64,000 nt of DNA from JAHEZL01 sp964406465 (GCA_964406465.1 CAYORT010000009.1:41748-105747), one strand, 5' to 3'. Counted from the stretch's first letter, positions 53,802-62,769 are shown. Notes: generated by a model not told the origin, from the letters alone. A program made the numbers and translations.

Positions 53802-55154
53802 CTAACATTTACCACAAATCACTCTTGAATTATTCTCTTTTCGCTCTTTAAGCATCATTTTCTTTTCAGCTTCGGTGAAAAACGACTTTAATTCTAATTT
53901 TTGGTTGCCGTAATTCAGCACTTCTAGCGGAGTATAGCCTTTATGGACATCTAAAGGTTTATTTTGATAATCCTTTATTCCAAAGTCGATAGCCAATTGA
54001 ACTTTATCTAAATCATCATCGGGAGAAAGAAAAATATGGAATTGCTTGAGCTGCTTTATTATCGCCTCTACCATTGAATTGGATGAAGTGATATCTGTTT
54101 GCGCTACTTTCTTTACAATATTTACACATGACAAATTCAAAAAACGATGTACATAGCCTTTATTCTCCGAACCACCATCGGTAACCAACATCACTTCATC
54201 ACCAATATGTATATTGTATTCTCTACATACATTTACCAGATTTTGGGCGCTAATACTACTCTTAATTTTTGTGGAAAATTGATAACCTAAAATACTTCTT
54301 GAAAAATTATCGATAATGAGGTACAAGTAAGCTTTTACATTATTCAAAACAATATATGTAACATCCATATGTAAAATCTCGAAGGGTCTAGACGCTTTTA
54401 ATACGGCGTAATTCTTCCACACTCTTTTCTTCTTTTCTAACACAACAGCCATTTTGTGTAAATATCGGTAAAAGGTAGTTTTAGAAAAACACACTTTTTT
54501 ATCGCGAAGCATTTGCCAATAGATAGATATACCTTGCCAATTTTTATATAAAGGATGATTTAAATACTCTCGAATAATATTGGTGTCTTTTTGCGATAGC
54601 TGATTAGAATAGCGTTTTAAACACTTTTTCATTATCGAACTACTACATGAAACAATTGCTTTGTAATGGATAAAATCATGTGAAACCCCCAGCGCTTTGT
54701 ACACCTTCGATTTATTTAAATATTGCGTTGCTGCGTGAAAAGTTTTAACCAACAATACTTTGTGCCTTTTACATACTTCTTTAAAATTGGGCAACGATGC
54801 TATTACCGTTTTATAAGCCAAATAAATATGAAAAAGTCCTTTGGCCAGTTGAATTAATCGCTGCGACCTTGCCAAAAGCTTAGCTATCTGAATAGCGTTA
54901 GCGTGATGCAAACTTGAAAACTCTTTTCCAAAAAAATGTTCTCCCCCCTTCTCCCGCCATCCGTAATAGGTGCTACTAGGAATAATTTGTAATAATTGCT
55001 TTTTTGCTCCCTCATCATAAATAGCTAAATAGATAAGACATGTATCGTAAGTGCGTTTACTGCGTTTCATAAAACAGCAAGGATAGGGGAAATTTTTCCG
55101 TGCCCCACATCTAACAAAAAACTTTTTAAGAGCTTTTTTATTTTCTTTACCCAT
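53802..55154 (-). CDS. DDE-type integrase/transposase (rve domain)
   Basis: A 450-residue protein whose C-terminal half is an RNase H-fold integrase core: first Asp in LHMDVTYIVL, second in MLVTDGGSENKG, and Glu in SMVEAIIKQLK. The N-terminal half is basic and helical with scattered cysteines, likely the DNA-binding part. It ends in VICGKC. Length and form suit a single-ORF IS481/IS3-like transposase. Clear terminal inverted repeats and target duplications were not found, though related promoter-like blocks (TTCCGTATATT) lie outside both ends in opposite orientation. Confidence 0.87.
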   Translation of the reverse strand: MGKENKKALKKFFVRCGARKNFPYPCCFMKRSKRTYDTCLIYLAIYDEGAKKQLLQIIPSSTYYGWREKGGEHFFGKEFSSLHHANAIQIAKLLARSQRLIQLAKGLFHIYLAYKTVIASLPNFKEVCKRHKVLLVKTFHAATQYLNKSKVYKALGVSHDFIHYKAIVSCSSSIMKKCLKRYSNQLSQKDTNIIREYLNHPLYKNWQGISIYWQMLRDKKVCFSKTTFYRYLHKMAVVLEKKKRVWKNYAVLKASRPFEILHMDVTYIVLNNVKAYLYLIIDNFSRSILGYQFSTKIKSSISAQNLVNVCREYNIHIGDEVMLVTDGGSENKGYVHRFLNLSCVNIVKKVAQTDITSSNSMVEAIIKQLKQFHIFLSPDDDLDKVQLAIDFGIKDYQNKPLDVHKGYTPLEVLNYGNQKLELKSFFTEAEKKMMLKERKENNSRVICGKC

Positions 55155-55162
55155 TATCTCCT

Positions 55163-55214
55163 TTGCTATTTTTAGATTTTCCGTATATTAGTAGTGTGGA
55201 TGTTCGCGTTCACA
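55163..55214 (+). promoter_or_regulatory. Promoter and 5' leader hairpin of the toxin-antitoxin operon
   Basis: TTG at 55163-55165 and TATATTAG at 55184-55191 (18-base spacing) form a promoter. Directly after it an 8-bp stem TGTGGATG/CGTTCACA (55195-55202 with 55207-55214, with two G-U pairs) closes a TTCG tetraloop. In RNA this is a UUCG loop. It would form the very 5' end of the transcript, 22 bases before the antitoxin start. Confidence 0.6.
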
Positions 55215-55236
55215 AAACATTGAAAACATTAGAAGT

Positions 55237-55461
55237 ATGAGTTTGCAAGCAAGGAAATTAAGTTTAATTGATTGGGTACTTCATCTGCACGATGAGGATT
55301 CAATAAAGCAATTGGAAAAAATATATAGCAAGTACTCTTATATCCATCCACCTGCAATTTCCAACGAGGAGATGTATGCGCGACACACTAGGTCTTTAAA
55401 ACAAATTGAAAAGAGAAAAGTGGTAAGTCATGCTGATGCAAAAAAACGTTTCGGTCTTTAA
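55237..55461 (+). CDS. Antitoxin of a ParE-type system
   Basis: A 74-residue protein, SLQARKLSLIDWVLHLHDEDSIKQLEKI at the N-terminus and a basic helical tail (QIEKRKVVSHADAKKRFGL). The layout fits addiction-module antitoxins that neutralise RelE/ParE toxins. Its stop and the toxin start share one base (TAATG). Confidence 0.82.
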   Translation: MSLQARKLSLIDWVLHLHDEDSIKQLEKIYSKYSYIHPPAISNEEMYARHTRSLKQIEKRKVVSHADAKKRFGL

Positions 55462-55772
55462 TGGGTAAGTTCACATTAGAATGGACTGATTTAGCTCTTC
55501 AAGCTCTGGAGGACATCCAAAATTTCATTACCGAACAAGCACAATCAGAAGCACCCGCTAAAAAAGTGGTAAAGAAAATATTTAAAAGTGCTGAAATACT
55601 AAAAACAAATCCCGCCTCCTTTCAAGAAGAACCATTTCTAAAAGAAAAAGGATTGTCGGCAAGATATTTAGTGGTTAGTATGTACAAAGTTATTTATGTT
55701 GTTAAGGGTAAAACTGTTACTATAACTGATGTATTTAACACCAACCAACATCCTTCTGAAATGAATAAGTAA
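55461..55772 (+). CDS. RelE/ParE family toxin
   Basis: A 103-residue toxin of the RelE/ParE superfamily: FTLEWTDLALQALEDIQNFI at the start, then ILKTNPASFQEEP and YLVVSMYKVIYVVKGKTVTITDVFNTNQHP. The last block is the hallmark of ParE-like plasmid-stabilisation toxins. It is translationally coupled to the upstream antitoxin. The operon ends at the hairpin 55881-55914. Confidence 0.9.
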   Translation: MGKFTLEWTDLALQALEDIQNFITEQAQSEAPAKKVVKKIFKSAEILKTNPASFQEEPFLKEKGLSARYLVVSMYKVIYVVKGKTVTITDVFNTNQHPSEMNK

Positions 55773-55852
55773 TTTCATTTTGAAACCTTATCAACACACC
55801 TTATTTATAGACTTACTCAAACTCACCAAGCTATCAATTGATTTATATAAGT

Positions 55853-55917
55853 GGTTCGACAGTTGGTCGGTGGACTCCACAAAAAAAGTATCTCAGAAAT
55901 GAGATACTTTTTTTTGT
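55853..55917 (+). repeat. Degenerate copy of the tRNA-Arg 3' flank with terminator
   Basis: Blocks GGTTCGA, then ACTCCA after 14 bases, then AAAGTATCTCA occur here in the same order and nearly the same spacing as at 51964-52005 behind tRNA-Arg. The 15-bp stem 55881-55895 with 55900-55914, closed by GAAA, is a strong two-way terminator. The bases between the first two blocks do not match, so it is either a decayed attachment site or the remnant of another tRNA. Confidence 0.5.
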
Positions 55918-55959
55918 TTGTATACTTTGATTCTTTGGGTTGAACAGCCTGTTTGTTGC

Positions 55960-56988
55960 TTAAAACTTAAAATCCCCAGTAATTATACCTGATTTAAAAG
56001 TATTTAGAAGATCTCCATTCGACTTATATCTATACACCGAAGACTTCTGAACATAATCTATGGCGTCGGCAACGTAAATAACTCCAGAAACTGGATCAAC
56101 TCCTAAGGCATAGAAACTTTTACTTCCTTCTGTGATAAGCGGAGTGCTTGGTAAAGCAATATCACTTATAGCCATTTGATAAACTCCAGAATTTAAGTAG
56201 TAAAGCGTATCACCTCCTCCATTCATTCTTAATCGACTAGGATATTCAGCAACCGGAAAATTGTAATTCAACTCTACCATATAATTTAATGGATTGATGC
56301 GATATAAGGAGGCGTCGATCATATTGGTTTGATCTCCTTCACACAACACCCACAATTTTCCATTCTTATCTAATTTCATCGAAGAAGAGCCATAGCCTAC
56401 TGTGATGCTATCTACCATCTGATCGTTGGTTGTATTGATTACATACACCTTATCTCTGTATTTGTTGGTCACAAAAACTTTAGAACCATACATCAGCATT
56501 TCTTCTGTGAAACCAGTACAGGCAATACTTCCTGTTTTAGTATTTGAAATCAAGTCAATGATTGAAATCGCGTTGGCTTTAAAATCACTTACATAGGCTT
56601 TAGAACTGCTAACAGCAACCATATATCGAGGAGATGTGAGTCCGCTAATCGTTGCAATAGAAACAAAAGTATTTGGATTCACTACTTCAATCTTTCCTGA
56701 ATTATTTACAACAATATATGCCTTGTTGTTTACAATGGTCATTGATTGCGCAACATCACCCAAAGATCTTTTGTTGGCAGAATAAAATATATCATCTTGC
56801 AATGTACTTTTATCGGCATCGTAATAGCTTACTGAAGCATTACCGAACAAATAATTTCCTTCATTCAGGATATACACTCCGTTATCGGAAGTAACAACTT
56901 TATCAGTTGTATTTTCATCTGGATTGTCTTTTATGCATGATGCCATTAGGGCGATGTATGCAAACAAGCTGTATTTAATAAATTTCAT
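55960..56988 (-). CDS. DUF5074/YncE-like beta-propeller lipoprotein (BtuG-like)
   Basis: A 342-residue lipoprotein with lipobox ALMASCIKD (Cys18). Blades of a seven-bladed propeller are visible as repeats like NNKAYIVVNNSGKIEVVNPNTFVSIATISGLTSPRYMV. In Bacteroides the related BtuG binds B12 tightly on top of BtuB. As last gene of a B12-riboswitch operon it most likely plays that role here. The evidence is domain type plus context; the ligand is inferred. It overlaps the upstream gene by one base. Confidence 0.85.
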   Translation of the reverse strand: MKFIKYSLFAYIALMASCIKDNPDENTTDKVVTSDNGVYILNEGNYLFGNASVSYYDADKSTLQDDIFYSANKRSLGDVAQSMTIVNNKAYIVVNNSGKIEVVNPNTFVSIATISGLTSPRYMVAVSSSKAYVSDFKANAISIIDLISNTKTGSIACTGFTEEMLMYGSKVFVTNKYRDKVYVINTTNDQMVDSITVGYGSSSMKLDKNGKLWVLCEGDQTNMIDASLYRINPLNYMVELNYNFPVAEYPSRLRMNGGGDTLYYLNSGVYQMAISDIALPSTPLITEGSKSFYALGVDPVSGVIYVADAIDYVQKSSVYRYKSNGDLLNTFKSGIITGDFKF

Positions 56989-57956
56989 TAGCGAACTACA
57001 ATTTTTTGGGTGTGGATATTATTACCATCATTTAAATAAACAAAAAAGATGCCTGAATTCAAAAATGAAAGTACTAAGGTGTAATTATTTTCATTCACAG
57101 GCGAAGCATAAACGATTGCTCCCTGCACATCAACAATAGTGATATTCCCCTTAGCATTTTGAAAATTTAGCACTGCGCCATTATCAATCGGATTGGGATA
57201 AACTCTAAAACCAGTTGTTGCCAATTCACTTATATCATTGCCTAAAGAATTGATAACGCCTACCCCATCTAAATCAAAACCCGAAGAGCCAAATGCTGTT
57301 GGCCAAGGATCATTAATTTTATGTCCGTACTGATCTCTTGATGCATAGTGATTCTGAATACTTCCCACCACATCAACAATCTTTACGTGGGTGATATTGT
57401 TTACATCCAAACCAATTTCATTTTTTAATTCTTCAAGATCGAAAGGAGTACCATAAAGCGCCCGATATTTACCCGCCAAATTGTTTATTTTAGTTGCATC
57501 GGTTGCACCAAAAGAACCAGTTTGAGTGGTTGTATCGGTATTCGAGGTAGCGGGAAATCGAAAGAAGTTCACTCCATCTGAACTCACTTCAACAAAAGCC
57601 AACTCTAAAAAATCGTCGCTAAATGAATTTTCAAAAACAGCAAAATCAAATCCGTTTCCATTTCTAATAGCATACTCAAATGTAAGTATGGCCTCACCTC
57701 CATCTCCTAGGCTCACAATACCGTTTTCACCAGCTTTGCCTAAAGCCATTGAACTGTCACCAACATTGGCCTTGCCTAAAGATGTGTTGGCAATATTTTG
57801 GTATCCAGCATTTACCTTAGCTCCCGATGCCCAATAAATAAATATCGCGCTGTCTTTATGAATGGCTGTGGTACCCAACTGCAAGGCAGGTGGAGCAAAT
57901 TGCGCCGACAATCCTGCACTTATAATACTTAGAAGTATGAAGAAATAGAATTTCAT
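56988..57956 (-). CDS. T9SS-sorted surface protein of the B12 operon
   Basis: A 322-residue secreted protein with a signal peptide (ILLSIISAGLSAQ). Residues about 60-240 are a beta-rich domain with SLGDGGEAILTFEYAIRNGNGFDFAVFENSF and FDLDGVGVIN, a block seen in Bacteroidota cell-surface proteins found near B12 receptor genes. The tail (FRVYPNPIDNGAVLNF ... GIFFVYL) is a type A sorting domain. It probably binds or relays a corrinoid, but no function is proven for this domain to my knowledge. Confidence 0.8.
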   Translation of the reverse strand: MKFYFFILLSIISAGLSAQFAPPALQLGTTAIHKDSAIFIYWASGAKVNAGYQNIANTSLGKANVGDSSMALGKAGENGIVSLGDGGEAILTFEYAIRNGNGFDFAVFENSFSDDFLELAFVEVSSDGVNFFRFPATSNTDTTTQTGSFGATDATKINNLAGKYRALYGTPFDLEELKNEIGLDVNNITHVKIVDVVGSIQNHYASRDQYGHKINDPWPTAFGSSGFDLDGVGVINSLGNDISELATTGFRVYPNPIDNGAVLNFQNAKGNITIVDVQGAIVYASPVNENNYTLVLSFLNSGIFFVYLNDGNNIHTQKIVVR

Positions 57957-57961
57957 TGGCC

Positions 57962-58915
57962 TTAATTTTTAATCAGTTTTTGTGTAGCTGCATAATCATC
58001 ACCAACAACTTGCAAGTAATATACACCGGAAGCTAATGTTGAAACATCAATATTTGTCTTAGATGAATTAACGGCTACCGAATATACTAATCTTGATGAA
58101 GCATCGTAAATTGAAATTGATTTTGCTTCTTTTTCACCCAAGTCAATATTCACATGGTTACTCATAGGATTTGGAAAAACATTTAATGAAGATGCAGCCA
58201 GATTAGATACCGAGACTGGAGAATTCAAAGTTGTGAAATTATCCATTGCAAAATAACCTGGTGTATTCATTCCCCATAAAGCATTATCTGTTGAAGACAT
58301 GCTAAACACCAAACTATCAACATTTCCTAACGCAGTTAAATTAACCCATCTCCAATCTTTTACGATGTAATCATCGGCAGAATTGGACGCTCTATAATCG
58401 GCTAAATAAAAAGTCACCGAGTCATTAGCTTCCACGTTCAAAAGATATCCATGCACAACTAGTTTTAAATAGTCGGGTTCTGTTCCACTCACACCACCAA
58501 ACTTTTTACAAAACTGATCTCCATCTTGCATACTCAAAGCTGCATATGTAGTGTTGGTAGCATAAAAGCCATCTACCACTTTCCCTTTTGCAGCACCGCT
58601 TAACTTCACATAAGCCCCATTCTGTCCAACAGCATAAATAACCGAATTATTATACCCCACCGCAGTTCTTGCACTGTATTGATTTCCATATCCTGCTGTA
58701 GTGCTATCTTTCATATTGCTATAAGCAAATCCTTTCGACCACCAACCTGAATTTACATTTTGAAAAATCGCATTACCGTTAGAGAATTCTCCTGGATTTA
58801 TAGTCCCATCCCAAAAGCTATCTGTGGGTAAGGAAAAAGATTCGAAAGTTGAAATGGTTTGTGCTTGCAACGACAGTGCTGCAAGGCATAAAAACAAGAA
58901 AAAATTAGTTTTCAT
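57962..58915 (-). CDS. DUF4465 T9SS-sorted protein (BtuH-like)
   Basis: A 317-residue secreted protein with a signal peptide (LFLCLAALSLQAQ). The DUF4465 domain spans about 20-235, with FWDGTINPGEFSNGNAIFQN and VADYRASNSADDYIVKDWRWVNLTALG-like text. Its homologues in gut Bacteroides (BtuH) bind cobamides at the surface as lipoproteins. Here there is no lipobox; instead a C-terminal sorting domain (LNVFPNPMSNHVNIDL ... GVYYLQVV) directs export and anchoring by T9SS. It lies directly downstream of btuB with an 11-base overlap. Confidence 0.86.
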   Translation of the reverse strand: MKTNFFLFLCLAALSLQAQTISTFESFSLPTDSFWDGTINPGEFSNGNAIFQNVNSGWWSKGFAYSNMKDSTTAGYGNQYSARTAVGYNNSVIYAVGQNGAYVKLSGAAKGKVVDGFYATNTTYAALSMQDGDQFCKKFGGVSGTEPDYLKLVVHGYLLNVEANDSVTFYLADYRASNSADDYIVKDWRWVNLTALGNVDSLVFSMSSTDNALWGMNTPGYFAMDNFTTLNSPVSVSNLAASSLNVFPNPMSNHVNIDLGEKEAKSISIYDASSRLVYSVAVNSSKTNIDVSTLASGVYYLQVVGDDYAATQKLIKN

Positions 58916-60848
58916 TTTTTTGAGATTTGTTTAAATAATTAAAAGTTAATGTCATTCCAAATGCATAATATCTCATAGGCATTGCGCGCGAAAGCACTAC
59001 TTGATATTCTTCATTAAAAATATTTTCTACAGAGATGAAAGCCGAATAATTTGCCTTCTTGTATTTGAAATTTTTTGACAGATAAACATTCGCCACATCG
59101 AAAGGCAAAATGTACTGCGAGTTGTCGGTGGCGGTATATCTATACCCTGTATAAGTATGTGAATAAGCAAAATAAAACCCTTTGTATTCTGCCGAAAATT
59201 TTGCGCTTCCACTATATCTTGGCGTATAAATTAATTGTTTACCTACCGATGCATCACCTTCGGTTTTCGACAGCTGATTGGTTGCCAAAACATAATTGGT
59301 GATGGCCGAAATTTTAAATTTCCATGATGCTTTCTCCAATTTAATGGTCGATACAGTTTCTATCCCTCTGCTCCACACTTTCATTAAATTTTGAGGAGTC
59401 CAAAATGCACCAGAAGGCAGCCATATAATTTGATTGTCGGTATTTCTATTGAACACTCCTGGCTCAAAACAGATTTCTGTTTTTTTATTTTCCGACTTCC
59501 AACAAAATTTCAGGGATGCATCTTCACTATAGCCATCCTCTGACTTCAATGCAATATTTCCTCCCGGATTCCAATACAAGTCATTCAAGGTAGGAACTCG
59601 AAACAATTTAGATGCATTCATTTTAAAAAGACACCAAGATTTAATTTTAATCTCACCACCAGCCGAATAAGTAAAAGGAATAAATTGAGCATCAACCATT
59701 TCTTGTCGCACCGAAAAGGCCAATGCCGATTTAGAGGTTCTTGAATTCATTTTGAAAGAGGCGAAAATCGCTGTTCTATTTTGATGAGGAAATCCGCTAT
59801 AGTTTGCAGCTTCTGCTTGCGTATATGTATTGTTAAAACCAATATTCAACAAATGATTTTTTACTCTCCATTTTAGTTCGGCTTCAGCAATGTTTGTTTG
59901 CGATCGACTGTGCAATCCATTGTAGTTGAAACGCTCATCAAAATAAGCTGAGCGAAGAAAAAAATGTTTATTCCCTTTTTGATATTGATACTCGGCGCTT
60001 AGCCTGTAATTCTCATCTTTTTGATTATCATTTACTGTTCCTTGCAACATGGTTGGAGGAATATTTCTGTCGTTCATCTGATACCAAAAAACAAAATTCA
60101 ATTGCTGGTTATTCTTGAATTTAATTGCGTTCTCCAACAACAATCCACTACTTTTTCGCTCAGCATTTGTTTGTCGCTGCAATGGGTTTCCTTGCAAAAA
60201 AGTATTGTGAAATTCAAAATCGTTTTTCGCCGAATTGCTAAAAATCTTAATTGCCGACACCCATCTTCTTTTGCTACACTCCACAAAATACTGCTGCGAA
60301 ATATTTTGAAAACTACCTGCCGAAAAATTGGCCCCAACTGTAATGCCTCGATTGAAAAAAGCTTGCTGCTGAATATGAATTGCACCGCCCATGGCACCAC
60401 TACCCCAAAGCGCTCCAGCACCACCATGCTGTATACTAACTTTACTAGAAAAATTGATGGGAATGAGGGCCAAATCGAGTTGGCCGTTCATCGGACTATT
60501 TAAATTAAAGCCATTCCACAAAGTAATGGTTTGACTTGCACCAGCTCCTCTAAATGAACTTGTCGCCATGCCTCCAAGTCCGTAAGATTTAATAAATAAC
60601 GAACTTTCATTGCTCAACAAATCAGATAAATTAAGCGATGAATATCTAATGAGTGAGGCACTATCAACAACCTGAATTTTTGAGCCCGTGGAAAAATTTT
60701 GCAAACGATTAGAAACAATAGTGATTTCTTTTAGCACCAATGTATCCTTAAAAAATTGGGCAAAGGAGCTTTTAGGCACTATGATTAAAACAATCAAGTT
60801 GCACAAAAATATTGCGGTATGTCTTTTACTCTGTAAAGCCATGTACAT
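58905..60848 (-). CDS. btuB: TonB-dependent outer-membrane receptor for cobalamin (BtuB)
   Basis: A 647-residue TonB-dependent receptor with a signal peptide (FLCNLIVLIIVPKSSFAQ). The plug domain (about 40-160) has LKEITIVSNRLQNF, then SSFRGAGASQTITLWNGFNLNSP and QHGGAGALWGSGAMGGAIHI. The remaining roughly 480 residues form a barrel ending in aromatic-rich strands. A cobalamin riboswitch directly upstream identifies the substrate as B12 or a related corrinoid. The start could also be the ATG at 60842. Confidence 0.92.
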   Translation of the reverse strand: MYMALQSKRHTAIFLCNLIVLIIVPKSSFAQFFKDTLVLKEITIVSNRLQNFSTGSKIQVVDSASLIRYSSLNLSDLLSNESSLFIKSYGLGGMATSSFRGAGASQTITLWNGFNLNSPMNGQLDLALIPINFSSKVSIQHGGAGALWGSGAMGGAIHIQQQAFFNRGITVGANFSAGSFQNISQQYFVECSKRRWVSAIKIFSNSAKNDFEFHNTFLQGNPLQRQTNAERKSSGLLLENAIKFKNNQQLNFVFWYQMNDRNIPPTMLQGTVNDNQKDENYRLSAEYQYQKGNKHFFLRSAYFDERFNYNGLHSRSQTNIAEAELKWRVKNHLLNIGFNNTYTQAEAANYSGFPHQNRTAIFASFKMNSRTSKSALAFSVRQEMVDAQFIPFTYSAGGEIKIKSWCLFKMNASKLFRVPTLNDLYWNPGGNIALKSEDGYSEDASLKFCWKSENKKTEICFEPGVFNRNTDNQIIWLPSGAFWTPQNLMKVWSRGIETVSTIKLEKASWKFKISAITNYVLATNQLSKTEGDASVGKQLIYTPRYSGSAKFSAEYKGFYFAYSHTYTGYRYTATDNSQYILPFDVANVYLSKNFKYKKANYSAFISVENIFNEEYQVVLSRAMPMRYYAFGMTLTFNYLNKSQKNEN

Positions 60849-60879
60849 TTTTGCTTTTTTCCCGAAGCAATAAATTTTA

Positions 60880-61035
60880 TGTTGCAGTGGCAGGTCTCCT
60901 GACTCGTTCTTTGCGCCGCCTTCCCATCAGTCGGCAGACTGACAGTGGCCTTAGATTTGCGCCTTCTCATTTTACCGAGAGAACTTACAGTTGCGGGTAC
61001 AGCTACCGATTTACACGGTATTCCCTATTAATCTT
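60880..61035 (-). promoter_or_regulatory. Cobalamin riboswitch
   Basis: The minus strand reads GGGAATACCGTGTAAATC, then the B12 box GCTGTACCCGCAACTGTAA (60985-61003 in window coordinates), and near its 3' end GAGTCAGGAGACCTGCC with CACTGCAAC. These are the conserved core blocks of the adenosylcobalamin/cobalamin riboswitch. It controls btuB, which starts 32 bases further on. When B12 is bound, expression of the operon should fall. Confidence 0.95.
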
Positions 61036-61113
61036 CGCTAAAAAATTTAGCTCAGAACCAATTGCGTGACGAATGTATAAAGAAAATTTGAATTACGAAT
61101 TTTAATTTCAAAA

Positions 61114-62769
61114 TCACATCCCCAACAACTCTTTCGCGTTGTCTAAAGATTTCTTCGTTAGTTTATCTCCACTCAACATTTGAGCAATTTCCTCTACGCG
61201 TTGCTCCTTATTTAGCAAATAAACTTTCGATTCTGTTTTGCCATCCACCACCGATTTTTCTACTCGATAATGTTGTTGCGCCTTAGAGGCTATTTGAGGC
61301 AAGTGGGTGATAGAAATAACCTGCATGCTCTCCCCCATTTCCTTCAACACCAATCCCATTTTATTGGCTACTTCACCCGAAACTCCGGTATCAATTTCAT
61401 CAAAAATAATGGCAGGTAAAGTAAAATGCTTGGCCATACAACTTTTAACAGCCAACATCACGCGCGACAATTCTCCACCTGAAGCTGCATTTTCTATGGC
61501 TTGTAAATCATCTCCCTGATTGGCAGAAAACATAAGCACAGGCTTGTCTTGTCCGTAATCACTAAAACCATTTTCTGCAGAAAAGCGCAAATCAACTTCC
61601 ATTCTCGATTTGTCCATTTTAAGCTGACTCAACAACTCGGTAATTTGTTTGGTGAGTTGCGGCGCAGCTTTCTTTCTTGCTTTACTCAACGATGCAGAAA
61701 TATCTAAAAGAGATTTGTGCAATGCTTTCTTCTTAGCATACAACTCATCCAATTTTTCTTCAGAAAATTCTGCGCTATCGATTTTAGATTTTAGATCGCT
61801 TGCTTCTGCTATCAAATCAGAAGAAGCAACAGCGTTGTATTTTTTAAGTAAGGCATACAACACCCCTTGTCTTTCCTGTAATTCTTGTAATCTATCACCA
61901 TCGAAATTCATTTCATCAGATTGCTTCTCCAACTCCTGAGCAATATCCTCTGCCTCTATTCTCAATGATTTTATTCTTTCCAAAAACGATGAAAATCCGC
62001 CTGTTAATCGTTCTAACTTTTCTAACTCCACCTCCACACTCATCAACTGATCAACTATTCCCTTATCATTGTTCAAATAGTTCAACGAACGAGAAGTTCT
62101 TTCTTTCACTTCTCCGGCATTTTCACTAATCTTCAATTCACTTTCTAACTCATTCTCTTCGCCCTCTTTAAGTTTAGCGGCATCTATTTCATTGAACTTA
62201 AATTTCCAATAATCTAAATTCTCTTTGATTTGTTTTACTTGCTTTTCTTCTTGCTCTAACTCCTTCAACAACTCTTTGTACTCACTTAAATTGTTTTTAT
62301 AGCTCAACAACAACTTATCGTTATTGGCTAAAGCATCTAAAATATTCAACAAGAAACCCGAAGACTTCAACGATAGAAAAGCATGCTGCGAATGGATATC
62401 TACTATGCTTTGCGACAATTCTTTTAAAAACGGTAGCGTAACAGGAGTGTCGTTGGCAAAAGAACGACTTTTACCATTGTCGGCAATTTCTCTTCGCAAA
62501 ATAGTTTCCTCTTCAAAATCTACATCGTACTGTTTAAACAAACTTTTTAAATCCTTACTCACTTTAAAAGTACCCTCAATCACACATTTCTTTTCTCCTT
62601 TGCGAATAACAGCCGAATCGGCTCTAGCACCAAGCAAAAGTTGCAAAGCATCAAGCATTATTGATTTACCTGCTCCGGTTTCTCCTGTAATTACCGATAA
62701 GCCTTTATTGAACTCCAATTTGAGTTCTTTAATCAGCACAAAATTCTTTATGGTTAGTTGTTTCAACAT
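61114..62769 (-). CDS. recN: DNA repair protein RecN
   Basis: A 551-residue SMC-like protein acting in double-strand break repair. I chose the ATG at 62769 (MLKQLTIKNFVLIKELKLEF), the family's normal beginning. Walker A is GETGAGKS (29-36). Coiled-coil regions span about 150-370. The signature AASGGELSRVMLAVK and Walker B AIIFDEIDTGVSGEVA follow, then ITHLPQIAS. Length is normal. Confidence 0.96.
   Translation of the reverse strand: MLKQLTIKNFVLIKELKLEFNKGLSVITGETGAGKSIMLDALQLLLGARADSAVIRKGEKKCVIEGTFKVSKDLKSLFKQYDVDFEEETILRREIADNGKSRSFANDTPVTLPFLKELSQSIVDIHSQHAFLSLKSSGFLLNILDALANNDKLLLSYKNNLSEYKELLKELEQEEKQVKQIKENLDYWKFKFNEIDAAKLKEGEENELESELKISENAGEVKERTSRSLNYLNNDKGIVDQLMSVEVELEKLERLTGGFSSFLERIKSLRIEAEDIAQELEKQSDEMNFDGDRLQELQERQGVLYALLKKYNAVASSDLIAEASDLKSKIDSAEFSEEKLDELYAKKKALHKSLLDISASLSKARKKAAPQLTKQITELLSQLKMDKSRMEVDLRFSAENGFSDYGQDKPVLMFSANQGDDLQAIENAASGGELSRVMLAVKSCMAKHFTLPAIIFDEIDTGVSGEVANKMGLVLKEMGESMQVISITHLPQIASKAQQHYRVEKSVVDGKTESKVYLLNKEQRVEEIAQMLSGDKLTKKSLDNAKELLGM

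Larger units (their letters stand above)
51963..55917. mobile_element. Accessory island next to tRNA-Arg
   Basis: The segment between the tRNA 3' end and a degenerate copy of its flank at 55853-55917 holds a SUMF1-like gene, a probably frameshifted gene, a DDE transposase gene and a toxin-antitoxin pair. It interrupts otherwise ordinary gene content. No tyrosine integrase is present, so if it was inserted at the tRNA the enzyme has been lost or was supplied elsewhere. Boundaries are tentative. Confidence 0.45.

Noticed and set aside
60896..60960. Hairpins near btuB as a simple terminator
   Set aside because: They belong to the conserved fold of the cobalamin riboswitch, with the B12 box adjacent.
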